Positions 1 to 7,370 of a stretch of 12,871 nt of DNA are shown here, piece by piece. Source of the stretch: Planctomycetota bacterium (GTDB lineage: Bacteria > Planctomycetota > B15-G4); assembly GCA_003644265.1 (NCBI GenBank), contig QNBX01000132.1:1-12871 (forward strand). Direction: 5' to 3'. A program made the translations under genes and the position numbers. Below the pieces are notes generated by a model. That model had not been told where the DNA came from, did no database searches, and saw only the letters and a program-made list of their open reading frames with translations. Position 1 is the first letter of the stretch. Each line of letters begins with the position of its first letter.

Positions 1-5
1 GGGTC

Positions 6-57
6 ATTGGTAGACCTCAGGCGCGGTGGCCTGCAAGCTCCGTTTCCTGAGGTCCCC
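6..57 (-). ncRNA. Group II intron domain VI (branch-point helix)
   Basis: Directly follows domain V. A nine-base-pair stem pairs GACCTCAGG (54-46) with CCTGAGGTC (21-13). A G-T pair (55/12) comes next, then an unpaired A at 11, then two G-C pairs (57-56 with 10-9). The unpaired A is the predicted lariat branch point. The intron end would be the AT at 7-6, with the adjacent AC at 4-3 as an alternative. Confidence 0.85.
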
Positions 58-61
58 TTTC

Positions 62-94
62 CAACCGTGCGTGCGGATTTCCCGCACACGGCTG
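62..94 (-). ncRNA. Group II intron domain V (catalytic hairpin)
   Basis: The catalytic core hairpin of the ribozyme. The lower helix pairs AGCCGTG (93-87) with CACGGTT (69-63) and contains the catalytic AGC triad at 93-91. A two-nucleotide bulge (71-70) follows on the 3' side. The upper helix TGCGG/CCGCA is capped by GAAA plus T. Helix lengths, bulge and triad all match canonical bacterial domain V. It starts 14 nt past the maturase stop codon. Confidence 0.93.
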
Positions 95-107
95 ACCGAT
101 GGTCTTC

Positions 108-1427
108 TCACGTTGCATGCGTACCTCCGGGGTAGCGGATCGTGCCGAGCAGCTTGAAGAGGCCAAAGTCATCGACGAGGCGTTTGTGGGACCATTCTCG
201 CACACGGAAGGGACGCCGCTGCCAGCCGCGCCAGCTGCCCACGAGCCGCACCAGGCGCTCGGTGACATAGCGGTCGACGCTGCGGAAGCGGTCCGTCGCG
301 TTTCCCGTGCGAAAGTAGCCGCACCACCCGCGCAGCACGGGGTTCAGGACGGCGATCACTTCCCGCACATCCCTCATCCCCGCCCAGCGCCGACGGCCCG
401 TCAGGTGACGGATGCGGGTTCGCAGCGACTTCATCGCTCGCTGTGACGGCCATCGAAACAAGTACCGCTTGCCTGTGAAATGGCTGCGGACCAGCCGAAA
501 ATGGCAGCCCAGGAAATCGAAGCCCTGCTTGCCGATCCCCACCTCCACCAGCTTTGTCTTCTCCGGATGCAGCTCCAGCTTCAGCGATCCCAGGATCTCC
601 CGGAGCCGCCGATGTGCCTCCAGCGCCTGCGACCGGCGGCGGCAGAGCACGACGAGATCGTCCGCATAGCGCACGAGCTGGCCGAGATGCCCCCACTCCC
701 GTTCCCAGGTTTCGTCGAGCACACTCAGGTAGATGTTGGCGAGCAGCGGCGAGATCACACCACCCTGGGGAGTCCCCGTCGTGGCCTTGCGCACCGCGCC
801 CTCCTCCATCACACCGGCTGCGAGCCACTTCCGAAGCAGCTTCAGCACCCTCCGGTCCGAGATCCGCTGCGACAGACGCTCCAGCAGGAGCCCCTGGTCC
901 AGCGAGTCGAAGAAGCTCCGGATGTCCGCGTCTACGACCCAATCATGGCCGCGACCTCCGGTCAGCCGGATCACCTCCTTCGCCTGCGTGGCGCTGCGCC
1001 GGGGACGGAAACCGAAAGAACACTCCCGGAAGTCCGCCTCGAAGATCGGCTCGATGACGAGCTTCACCGCCTGCTGCACCACGCGATCCCGCACCGTCGG
1101 GATCCCCAGCGGCCGTCGCCGGCCGTCGGGCTTGGAAAGGTACACACGCCGCACCGGACTCGGCCTGTACCGTCCCGCTCTCAAGCTCTCCTGGATCTGT
1201 TCCAGGAAACGATCCACGCCGCTCGCTTCGATCGCTGCGATCGTCTCGCCGTCGATCCCCGCGGCACCGCGGTTCGCTCGCACTCGCTTCCATGCCTCCC
1301 TCAGGACGTCACCCCGAAAGACCCGGTCGTAAAGAGCATGGAAACGCCGACTCCGGTTGCACTTGGCAGCCGTGTAAAGCTTGCGCTGGAGTTCTCGGAC
1401 TTTGTTCTTGGGGGGGTTGGCCTTCAC
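108..1427 (-). CDS. ltrA: Group II intron reverse transcriptase/maturase
   Basis: A 439-aa intron-encoded protein that helps the intron RNA fold and splice, and copies it into DNA during retrohoming. The RT domain is intact: block 3 has [10 protein letters not shown] with catalytic Asp168, block 4 has [17 protein letters not shown] (residues 218-234), and block 5 has the YADD box (254-257). A maturase (GIIM/domain X) signature follows, with [13 protein letters not shown] (about 361-373), and the protein ends soon afterwards at [10 protein letters not shown]. There is no room for a C-terminal HNH endonuclease, so this is an endonuclease-minus type. The start is GTG at 1427: an in-frame TGA lies four codons upstream, and a purine-rich GGGTGAGGG precedes it. 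A three-codon ATG-CCG-TGA mini-ORF overlaps the start in another frame. The gene lies inside intron domain IV. Confidence 0.95.
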   Translation of the reverse strand: MKANPPKNKVRELQRKLYTAAKCNRSRRFHALYDRVFRGDVLREAWKRVRANRGAAGIDGETIAAIEASGVDRFLEQIQESLRAGRYRPSPVRRVYLSKPDGRRRPLGIPTVRDRVVQQAVKLVIEPIFEADFRECSFGFRPRRSATQAKEVIRLTGGRGHDWVVDADIRSFFDSLDQGLLLERLSQRISDRRVLKLLRKWLAAGVMEEGAVRKATTGTPQGGVISPLLANIYLSVLDETWEREWGHLGQLVRYADDLVVLCRRRSQALEAHRRLREILGSLKLELHPEKTKLVEVGIGKQGFDFLGCHFRLVRSHFTGKRYLFRWPSQRAMKSLRTRIRHLTGRRRWAGMRDVREVIAVLNPVLRGWCGYFRTGNATDRFRSVDRYVTERLVRLVGSWRGWQRRPFRVREWSHKRLVDDFGLFKLLGTIRYPGGTHAT

Positions 1428-2005
1428 GGCATACCCTCACCCTTACCTCCACGCGCAAGCGTGACCAAAGCAGGGCCCCTTCCCTCCGCCCGGCTTTCAC
1501 CAGGCATCAGCAGTACTATGGACCCCTCGGACTCCCTCCCGGCACGCACCCCTTTCGCACTCGGCTTATAGGGCACGCCTGCGTCCGACGACGACCGCCG
1601 GGGAGGGCCTCTCCTGTTCCGTGTCGAGCTGTCGCTGCGTGCCCTCCTCCATACCCCGGGGACGTCCTGCACCCCTCCGGATCTACCGGGTGCAGTCTGT
1701 TGCCTTCGCCGCGACATGACCGGCTCGGCCATCCCTCCCTTTCGGGGGCTCATGTCTCGGGGCTGCAAGGTTCGCTTCATCCTGGGCCCACAGCTTTGCT
1801 CCCCTCTACGCATCCGGACGGACACGCAAGGGCTTTCGACGCTCCGCTCGGCCGACGGGATCTCGCCCGGCGACTGGAGCCTGCTACGCGGCGCTCCGGC
1901 GATTACCGCGGCGGGACTTCCACCCGCAAGTCCGACACAGCATGCGGCTCCCTCGGCCAATGCCTCCATACGAAGGCCAGCAGCGAGAGTCGCTTCAGGA
2001 CACAC
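1428..2005 (-). ncRNA. Group II intron ribozyme, domains I-III and start of IV
   Basis: No protein gene is convincing here; the stretch reads as the 5' catalytic half of the intron RNA. Group II-like elements on the minus strand include the GTGTG 5' end, a GGACTTGCGGGTGGAAGTCC hairpin, the segment AGCGTCGAAAGCCC, and the segment near 1500-1560 leading into the maturase. These resemble bacterial intron domains I-III by recognition, not by a covariance search. The hexamer GATGGC at intron nt about 271-276 could pair at five of six positions with the last six exon bases GCCATG. That makes it a candidate EBS1, close to where EBS1 lies in other introns. Confidence 0.7.
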
Positions 2006-2014
2006 CATGGCGGC

Positions 2015-2042
2015 ATTCTAGCGGCGACGTCCGGCCAGCCAA
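2015..2042 (-). promoter_or_regulatory. Candidate sigma70 promoter just upstream of the intron
   Basis: On the minus strand, TTGGCT (2042-2037) is separated by 16 nt from TAGAAT (2020-2015). The -10 element matches five of six positions and the -35 element four of six (TTG plus one). The expected transcription start would be around 2006-2009, almost exactly at the intron's first base (2005). Transcription from here would enter the intron at once. It could be the promoter of the gene the intron interrupted. Hexamer matches can arise by chance, so this is a candidate only. Confidence 0.3.
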
Positions 2043-2098
2043 GGCCCGCCGCGGGTGCTACCATCCGCGGCCATTCCTTATCGGCGGAGCAAGAGACA

Positions 2099-3028
2099 AT
2101 GGCCCACCAGGTCGTGATCATCGGTTCGGGGCCAGCAGGCTTCACGGCGGCGCTGTATCTGGCGCGCGCCGACATGCAGCCCATCCTGTACGAGGGCCTG
2201 CAGCCGGGCGGCCAGCTCACCATCACGACCGACGTCGAGAACTACCCAGGCTTCCCTGAGGGCGTCATGGGGCCCGAGCTCATGGACAAGATGAAGCAGC
2301 AGGCCGCGCGCTTCGGCGCCGACATCCGGCCGGGCTTCATCCAGTCGGTGGACCTCTCCAGCCGGCCCTTCAAGCTCAATGACGGCGAGCAGGACATCTT
2401 GGCCGACGCGGTCATCGTGGCCACCGGCGCCAGCGCGCGCCTGCTGGGCGTGCCGGGCGAGGAGCGCCTCATGGGCTGGGGTGTCTCGGCCTGCGCCACC
2501 TGCGACGGCGCCTTCTTCCGCGAGCAGCACGTGGCCGTCATCGGCGGCGGCGACAGCGCCCTGGAGGAGGCCGACTTCCTGACCAGGTTCGCCAGCAAGG
2601 TGACGGTCATCCATCGGCGCCCCGGGTTCCGCGCCAGCAAGATCATGCTGCACCGCGCCGAGAACAACCCCAAGATCGAGCTGCTCACGCCCTACGTCGT
2701 GGAGGAGATGCTGAGTCACGACGACAAGCGCCGGCTGCGGGGGCTCACGCTGAAGCACACCGAGAACGGCGAGCTCACGGAGCTGGCCGTGGACGGCTGC
2801 TTCGTGGCCATCGGGCACGTGCCCAACACCCAGGTCTTCGGCGATCAGCTCCAGACCGACGAGAAGGGCTATCTGGTGGTGGCGCCCGGCGGCACGGCCG
2901 CGTCCGTTGAGGGCGTGTTTGCCGGCGGCGACGTGGCCGATTCGATCTACCGGCAGGCCATCACGGCGGCTGGCACCGGCTGCATGGCGGCGCTCGACAC
3001 CGAACGCTGGCTGTCCGCGCGGGGCTGA
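2099..3028 (+). CDS. trxB: Thioredoxin reductase (NADPH)
   Basis: A 309-aa cytoplasmic flavoenzyme that passes electrons from NADPH through FAD and a redox disulfide to thioredoxin; the length is normal for the low-molecular-weight bacterial type. The FAD-binding motif GSGPAG is at residues 9-14, GGQL with TDVENYPGFP at 38-53, and the redox-active CATC at 132-135. The NADPH-binding GGGDSA is at 149-154 with HRR (172-174), the usual NADPH-phosphate recognition motif. The second FAD motif GVFAGGDVAD is at 272-281, followed by YRQAITAAGTG. I chose ATG 2099 because the FAD motif follows immediately and GGAG lies 9 nt upstream (2086-2089). The open frame continues further 5' into the intron antisense, but that part is not protein-like. 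It is divergent from the intron and converges on the next gene with a 19-bp gap. Confidence 0.97.
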   Translation: MAHQVVIIGSGPAGFTAALYLARADMQPILYEGLQPGGQLTITTDVENYPGFPEGVMGPELMDKMKQQAARFGADIRPGFIQSVDLSSRPFKLNDGEQDILADAVIVATGASARLLGVPGEERLMGWGVSACATCDGAFFREQHVAVIGGGDSALEEADFLTRFASKVTVIHRRPGFRASKIMLHRAENNPKIELLTPYVVEEMLSHDDKRRLRGLTLKHTENGELTELAVDGCFVAIGHVPNTQVFGDQLQTDEKGYLVVAPGGTAASVEGVFAGGDVADSIYRQAITAAGTGCMAALDTERWLSARG

Positions 3029-3047
3029 TGGGCCTCGCGCTTCCCGC

Positions 3048-3947
3048 TCAGAGCTGCCGCGGGATGAGCGTGAGGCGGTAGGCCGCCACCTCCTGGAAGC
3101 CCACGGTCTCGTACGCCTTGCGCGCGGCCTTGTTGCGCTCGTCCACGTGCAGTGACACGAAGGGGATCTTCTTGCGCACCAGCAGGTCGCGGCAGAGGGT
3201 CCACATGGCGCGGGTGGCGACGCCCTCACCCCGGTGCGGACGCGGCGTGAAGACGCCCTCAAGCAGCGCTCCATCCACGCCGACCACGTTCAGGTCGCAC
3301 TTGAAGATGGGCTCCTTGTCGCCGTTACGGCACAGGAAGGCCCGGCCCTCCATGACGCGCTCGGTCATGCGCATGCGGTAGTGCCGGCGGTCGATGTGGG
3401 CTGAATCGAGCTTGAAGTCCTCCGCCACCATGGCACAGGCGAGCTCGGTCAGCTCGTCGATCGAGTCGAGGCTGGCCTGCTCCATGTCGATCTCCTTGAT
3501 GACCTTGGAGGAGACCAGCTTGGAGCTGTCCAGCACGTAGAAGATCTGCTTGCGATCGAGGGTCGGCTTGCGGCCCGAGATCTTCTTGAAGCGCGTCAGG
3601 AAGGCGCGCCCGGCGTCGAAGCTGGTGACCAGGATCGAGAACGGCCAGCCCGTGTCGAGCAGCGGGTCCACGAACTCGGCGGCCACCCAGGGCTCGTCCA
3701 CCACGATCATGAGGCTGCCCGAGTTGCCGGCGAAGAGCAGGCCGCGCAGGGACTGGTCGGCGTCAAAGGCACCCAGGAAGCGGCCGTGGGCCGGGTTGAG
3801 GCCATCGCTCATGCCCGAGCGGTGGACGCATGAGATCAGATAAACGTTCTCGCGCGGATCACCCCGCAAGAAGGCCAGCGCCACCGCCTGGGGCACCTGA
3901 TCGGTCACCCGCAACTTGGCCGCGCTCTTGGTCGCTCCGGTCGCCAT
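3048..3947 (-). CDS. GNAT N-acetyltransferase with DUF4081-like N-terminal domain
   Basis: A 299-aa protein with a degenerate N-terminal half and a typical GNAT fold at the C-terminus, probably transferring an acetyl group from CoA to an unknown amine. The acetyl-CoA pyrophosphate loop (motif A) is RPHRGEGVA at residues 236-244, preceded by the beta4 strand LLEGVFTP. Motif B is NKAARKAYETVGF (272-284). The first 150 residues, with NVYLISCVHRSGM, resemble the DUF4081 region found in front of some GNATs; this is recognition, not a search result. The start at 3947 was chosen because GGGGTAG lies just upstream. The frame stays open to 4028, but that extension is Arg-rich and unlike the family. 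Substrate cannot be inferred from the neighbours. Confidence 0.85.
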   Translation of the reverse strand: MATGATKSAAKLRVTDQVPQAVALAFLRGDPRENVYLISCVHRSGMSDGLNPAHGRFLGAFDADQSLRGLLFAGNSGSLMIVVDEPWVAAEFVDPLLDTGWPFSILVTSFDAGRAFLTRFKKISGRKPTLDRKQIFYVLDSSKLVSSKVIKEIDMEQASLDSIDELTELACAMVAEDFKLDSAHIDRRHYRMRMTERVMEGRAFLCRNGDKEPIFKCDLNVVGVDGALLEGVFTPRPHRGEGVATRAMWTLCRDLLVRKKIPFVSLHVDERNKAARKAYETVGFQEVAAYRLTLIPRQL

Positions 3948-4305
3948 GTTTGCTACCCCATCCTGGCCGCGTCGCCGAACCCTCGCTTGAGGGCGGGAAG
4001 CAGCCGTTGCCTGTCGTGTTGGGGACATCTAGATCTATCTTCGGAGTTCTGAGTCATGGTGTGAGATCAGGGCTCGGGCCTCGCCGCGAGCCGCCCTCGT
4101 CGGATGCCGCCCCAACTCGCAGATAGCCTCCCGAAAGGCTCTTGCAGGGCAGTAACCGGCCGCTGGGATACCCGAAGACGGCCCGTCTGGCAACATGGAT
4201 GGGCCAGAAATGCCGATTTTCAGCCAAAATGGCAGACGAGCTGCCTGATTTGACACGCTCGCGCCACGCTCGGGCTCCGGGCTCGCGCGTGGCCATAGCG
4301 GCAGC
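3948..4305. other. Intergenic region without a convincing gene
   Basis: About 360 bp between the GNAT gene and the transketolase-like gene, both transcribed leftwards. Several short ORFs of 70-100 codons occur on both strands, but none has a recognisable motif, a good ribosome-binding site or protein-like composition. Parts of it (4028-4070 and 4200-4255) are visibly less GC-rich than the flanking genes. It holds a six-base-pair hairpin GGCTCG/CGAGCC (4071-4092) and the larger hairpin annotated at 4263-4293. The GNAT promoter should lie here; I see no clear -35/-10 pair. Confidence 0.5.
4263..4293 (-). terminator. Hairpin after the transketolase-like gene
   Basis: An inverted repeat 12 bp downstream of the stop at 4306. 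GCCACGC (4263-4269) pairs with GCGTGGC (4287-4293). An inner helix CGGGC/GCTCG (4271-4275 with 4281-4285, one G-T pair) follows across a single mismatch, with a 5-nt loop. No U-tract follows on the minus strand, so intrinsic termination would be weak. It may instead protect the 3' end of the mRNA. Confidence 0.4.
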
Positions 4306-6666
4306 TCAGCCCGGCAACTCAGCCGGACAGCTCAGCCCTTCCGCTTGGCCCAGCAGCTCGGTCATACGGCGCTGACGCTCGGCGCGGTCGTCCACAAAGC
4401 GCTGGATGCCCTGCTTCAGGCTCTCGGGGTCGAGGTGGGCCTCGGCGGTGATCTGGCTCAGGCTGCCGCCGGTGCGCCAGCGATCGTCCCAGTCGGGGGA
4501 GAGCACGTAGTCCTCGGCCACGGCGTGCGGGATCCAGTTGCCCATGAGCCGGCGCGCCGTGTTGGTGGCCACCATGGACTGGGCCCACTCGTGGGCCGGC
4601 AGCACGCGCTGCTGCCACGAGCTGGGCTGACGCCGGAACAGGGCGTGCGAGATGGCGGCCACCAGCTTCACGTTGGGCCCCTCGCCGGAGGCCAGCCAGG
4701 GCAGCAGCTCCATCATGGAGGCCGTGGTGGAGGTGCCCCGCACGATGACCACGCCGTCCTTGGGGCGCTGCTCGTCAAAGGGCCGGATGACGTAGGCGCC
4801 GCGCGCGGCGTCCATGTGGCTGTCCATGCCCAGGGCCTGCCGGTCGGGCAGGGTGATGGGCGGGCGCGTGAGGTGCAGCACGATGATGGGAATGCCGCTG
4901 CCCAGGGCCGCTGACAGCACCACCGGCACCTCGTTGGCCTCCCAGGGGTGCAGGTTCACCACCTGGTCGCGGGGGAACATCGAGGTGATGCCCGGCGCGA
5001 AGATGCCGAAGTGCGTGCGGCTGTCCTCGGCGGTCTCGGGGCCGCTGTGACCCGCCACCCAGATCACGCGACCCAGGCCGGCCTGGCTGTCCTGGCACAT
5101 CTGGCTGAACAGGCGCATGGGGCCGTACTTGAGGTAGCTGAACGAGGCGTAGGTCGAGCAGCTCGTCATGTAGCCGCGCCAGCCCTCGAACGGCCGCTCG
5201 GAGAAGTTGACGCTGGCGGCGCCGCAGATGATGCCCGCGTTGGTGAACTCCGTGATCTCCTGGGGCAGGATCACGCCATCGGGGTGCTGCTCGCGCTCAT
5301 ACCAGCCGTAACCCTCGCTGCCCTGCCAGTCCTTGCCGAAGCCCGAGATATTGGTGCTGTCGGCCAGATCGGCGGCGCACACCAGGAACAGCGGGCGGCC
5401 GTAGCGGCTCTTGCCCAGGGCGTTGGCGTAGGCGCCGAAGTTGGCGAAACCGGCGCGGTTGGCGGCCTGGGTGCCGGGCGCCAGGAAGAGCTCGTCCGGC
5501 AGGCTCGCGGGGTCTGTGAGCGCCGGGTCGTCGAGCGGGTCCTTGCTGAGGTCCCAGCGGAACGAAGGCAGGCTCGCGGGCACCGACTCACCCAGCTCCG
5601 TGAGCCGGTCGGTGAGCCAGTTCAGCGTGCCCTCGTCCTGGCGCAGCACGTCCAGGGCCTTGGAGAGGTTCTCGCGAGTCTGCTCCACGCGCTGCTCCCG
5701 GCTGCCGGGGGCCTGCTCGCCGCGGCCCACGAACTCCACGCCGCGTCGTTGGCAAAAGTCGTCGCGCGCGGCCCAAAAGCCGTCGTCGTGGTACTTGTGC
5801 GGGGCGCCGTGGCTCTTGTTGTCGTACTTGCCGTAGCCGCGGCCCTTGCGGGTCTTGAACCACACGCAGGCCGGCACGCTCTGCTCGCGCGAGGCCAGCA
5901 CGCTGTGGAAGGCCTCGAACAACGAGGCGAAGTCGCTGCCCTGCTCGGTGCCGGCCACGCGCCAGCCATGGCTCTCGAACCACTGCTGCGGGCCGCCGTG
6001 CACCACGCTGCTGATGCGGTGGTCGTCGATGCCGCAGTCGTTCCAGTCGAGCAGCGTCACCAGGTTGCCGAGCCCCAGGCCCCAGGCGCTGTTCTTGGTC
6101 TCGTGCCAAGCGCCGGCAGTGTGGCCGCCCTCGCCCTCCAGCGCGAACACGCGCACGTCGGAGGCGCCGGCGTGACGCAGCGCCAAGGCCTGGCCGGCGG
6201 CCATGGGCGCGCCGTGACCCGACGGCCCCGTGTTGCACTTGAAGAAGAGCGTCTTGCCCTCCATCTCGGCGTGGCCCGGCAGGCCGCCGTGCTGGCGCAG
6301 GGTCAGCAGGTCCTCGGCCGTCAGGGTGAAATCCGGCCCCAAGGGCGAGCCGAAACGCTCATCGCCGCTGCGGCGTCGGCGCTCGGCCAAGGCCTCGTTG
6401 AACACCGCCAGGGCGGCGTAGACCACGGGATTGGTGTGCCCGGCCACCAGCACGAAGCGGTCACCGAAGCGCTTGACCGGCTGGCTCACGTCCCAGCGCA
6501 TGGCGCCGGAGAGCAGCAGGGTCAACAAGGCGTGGACCTTGCTCCGGCTGCCGCCCGGGTGCCCGCTCTGCGAGAGGTTCAGTGTAAAGTCGAGACATTG
6601 GTCCACAACGTCGGCCAGCAGCTCGAAATGGGGAATCTCGGGCTGCAGCTGGTCGGGGGTACGCAT
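4306..6666 (-). CDS. Transketolase-family ThDP enzyme (divergent, 786 aa)
   Basis: A two-domain thiamin-diphosphate enzyme of transketolase architecture, longer than the usual 620-700 aa; its substrate is not known. The family's catalytic and cofactor residues can be matched: H36 in SGHPGG, H77 in AGHTNP, H132 in LPGHAE, GPSGHG at 147-152 (usually GPLGQG), H286 in SHGAPHK, and H540 in AGHSGPETAEDSRTH. The cofactor-activating Glu is E473 in ITEFTNAG. The ThDP/metal motif is GEG (178-180) instead of GDG, with N209 exactly 30 residues after E179. The ATG at 6666 is preceded by AAGGA with a 9-nt spacer. The frame stays open to 6948, but the extra N-terminal residues are low-complexity. It could be a true transketolase, or act on pyruvate or another keto acid like distant AceE relatives; I cannot tell which. 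Confidence 0.88.
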   Translation of the reverse strand: MRTPDQLQPEIPHFELLADVVDQCLDFTLNLSQSGHPGGSRSKVHALLTLLLSGAMRWDVSQPVKRFGDRFVLVAGHTNPVVYAALAVFNEALAERRRRSGDERFGSPLGPDFTLTAEDLLTLRQHGGLPGHAEMEGKTLFFKCNTGPSGHGAPMAAGQALALRHAGASDVRVFALEGEGGHTAGAWHETKNSAWGLGLGNLVTLLDWNDCGIDDHRISSVVHGGPQQWFESHGWRVAGTEQGSDFASLFEAFHSVLASREQSVPACVWFKTRKGRGYGKYDNKSHGAPHKYHDDGFWAARDDFCQRRGVEFVGRGEQAPGSREQRVEQTRENLSKALDVLRQDEGTLNWLTDRLTELGESVPASLPSFRWDLSKDPLDDPALTDPASLPDELFLAPGTQAANRAGFANFGAYANALGKSRYGRPLFLVCAADLADSTNISGFGKDWQGSEGYGWYEREQHPDGVILPQEITEFTNAGIICGAASVNFSERPFEGWRGYMTSCSTYASFSYLKYGPMRLFSQMCQDSQAGLGRVIWVAGHSGPETAEDSRTHFGIFAPGITSMFPRDQVVNLHPWEANEVPVVLSAALGSGIPIIVLHLTRPPITLPDRQALGMDSHMDAARGAYVIRPFDEQRPKDGVVIVRGTSTTASMMELLPWLASGEGPNVKLVAAISHALFRRQPSSWQQRVLPAHEWAQSMVATNTARRLMGNWIPHAVAEDYVLSPDWDDRWRTGGSLSQITAEAHLDPESLKQGIQRFVDDRAERQRRMTELLGQAEGLSCPAELPG

Positions 6667-6675
6667 GGGGCTCAG

Positions 6676-6710
6676 TCCTTGAATGCGGCGAAAACGAACG
6701 CAGGATTGTA
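6676..6710 (-). promoter_or_regulatory. Ribosome-binding site and -10-like element of the transketolase-like gene
   Basis: On the minus strand AAGGA (6680-6676) lies 9 nt before the ATG at 6666, a good Shine-Dalgarno position. Further upstream TACAAT (6710-6705) matches the sigma70 -10 consensus at five of six positions. No good -35 hexamer stands 16-18 nt before it, so the promoter part is tentative. Its presence here argues against a divergent gene starting at the ATG at 6683. Confidence 0.35.
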
Positions 6711-6772
6711 GCGCTGATCTCACGCGCTGCGAGGCGCAGGAACTGCAACTGCCTCCTGGGATTCCCCGACCC

Positions 6773-7342
6773 TTGCTCGACACCGCCGCGCTGATCGACC
6801 TGCTGGCCCTGGCGTGGATGCTGGCGGGTGTCCTGCTGGGTCTCACGCGCGGGCTGGCTCCGCTGTTCTCCTGGCTGCTGTGGGTGCTGGCGTCGCTCTG
6901 GTTGGCCAGCGTGCTCGCGCCCGTGCTGGTGGGTTGGCTGCCCAACACCCACGGCGCGGATGGCCCTCAGGGACGCCTGCTGGCCTACGGCAGCCTGGCG
7001 GCCCTGTCCCTGGGGCTGCCCCTGCTAGGGCGCCTGCTGGGCAACCGGCGCGGGCAGCCGCGCCAGGCCGCCCCCAAGCCGAGCGACCGCAGCCTGGCCG
7101 TGGTGGCCGGCCTCGTGTGTGCGCTGCTGACGCTCACGCTGGCGCTGCCCTTCGTGGGCAACATCCCGCGCCTGGGTCGCAGCTACGACCGGGCCATCGC
7201 GGCGGACACCGGCCGCCGGGTCAGCGAGCTGCTGCCCTGGCTGTTCCCGGTCGAGCACCGCGCCGCCCTGAGCGAGCTGTGCCAGCCCACCACGACAGAG
7301 CCCTGGGAGCGCGAGCCGTCCTGGGAGCCCGGCACTCGCTGA
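6773..7342 (+). CDS. CvpA-like integral membrane protein
   Basis: A small hydrophobic protein resembling the CvpA (colicin V production) family, inner-membrane proteins of poorly defined role. The N-terminus DTAALIDLLALAWMLAGVLLGLTRG has the family's pattern of an Asp, a first helix and a conserved G-x(n)-RG. Further membrane segments lie at roughly FSWLLWVLASLWLASVLAPVLVGWL, LLAYGSLAALSLGLPLLG and LAVVAGLVCALLTLTLALP. A soluble C-terminal tail ends WEREPSWEPGTR. The start is uncertain. TTG 6773 fits the family N-terminus and gives 189 aa. ATG 6683 in the same frame gives 219 aa, but adds a non-hydrophobic stretch and would start only 16 bp from the divergent gene, across its leader. The family call rests on topology and the N-terminal pattern only. 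Confidence 0.6.
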   Translation: MLDTAALIDLLALAWMLAGVLLGLTRGLAPLFSWLLWVLASLWLASVLAPVLVGWLPNTHGADGPQGRLLAYGSLAALSLGLPLLGRLLGNRRGQPRQAAPKPSDRSLAVVAGLVCALLTLTLALPFVGNIPRLGRSYDRAIAADTGRRVSELLPWLFPVEHRAALSELCQPTTTEPWEREPSWEPGTR

Positions 7343-7370
7343 GCGCCGCGCCCAGGCTCGCCGGCCGCTC

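Larger units (their letters stand above)
6..2005 (-). mobile_element. Group II intron, complete, with encoded reverse transcriptase
   Basis: A self-splicing retroelement of about 2.0 kb. On the minus strand it begins with GTGTG (2005-2001), matching the group II 5' consensus GUGYG. It runs through about 580 nt of structured non-coding sequence, then a maturase gene in domain IV, then a textbook domain V (94-62) and domain VI (57-9) with a bulged A at position 11. The 3' end is placed at about position 6 because group II introns usually end in AY and the branch A lies 6-9 nt upstream; it could be off by about 3 nt. All expected parts are present and the ORF is intact, so the element looks full length and possibly active. 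It lies about 90 bp from trxB, in the opposite orientation. The 3' exon is only about 5 nt long in this window, so the target gene cannot be named. Confidence 0.85.

Noticed and set aside
480..1571. 363-codon plus-strand ORF opposite the maturase
   Set aside because: It is a mirror frame of the reverse transcriptase gene, with no recognisable motifs.
1424..2008. 194-codon minus-strand ORF upstream of the maturase
   Set aside because: It covers the ribozyme domains I-III. The composition follows RNA structure, and intron 5' regions often stay open by chance at high GC.
1292..2098. N-terminal extension of trxB (open frame back to 1292, 578 codons in total)
   Set aside because: The upstream part is antisense to the intron RNA and maturase and has no protein family features. 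Thioredoxin reductase starts normally at 2099 with its own ribosome-binding site.
4035..4296. Two overlapping minus-strand ORFs of 73 and 80 codons
   Set aside because: No motifs, no good ribosome-binding sites and no plausible composition; one covers the terminator-like hairpin.
4948..6711. 587-codon plus-strand ORF opposite the transketolase-like gene
   Set aside because: High-GC antisense shadow, rich in Ala, Gly, Val and His. The minus strand carries the full catalytic motif set.
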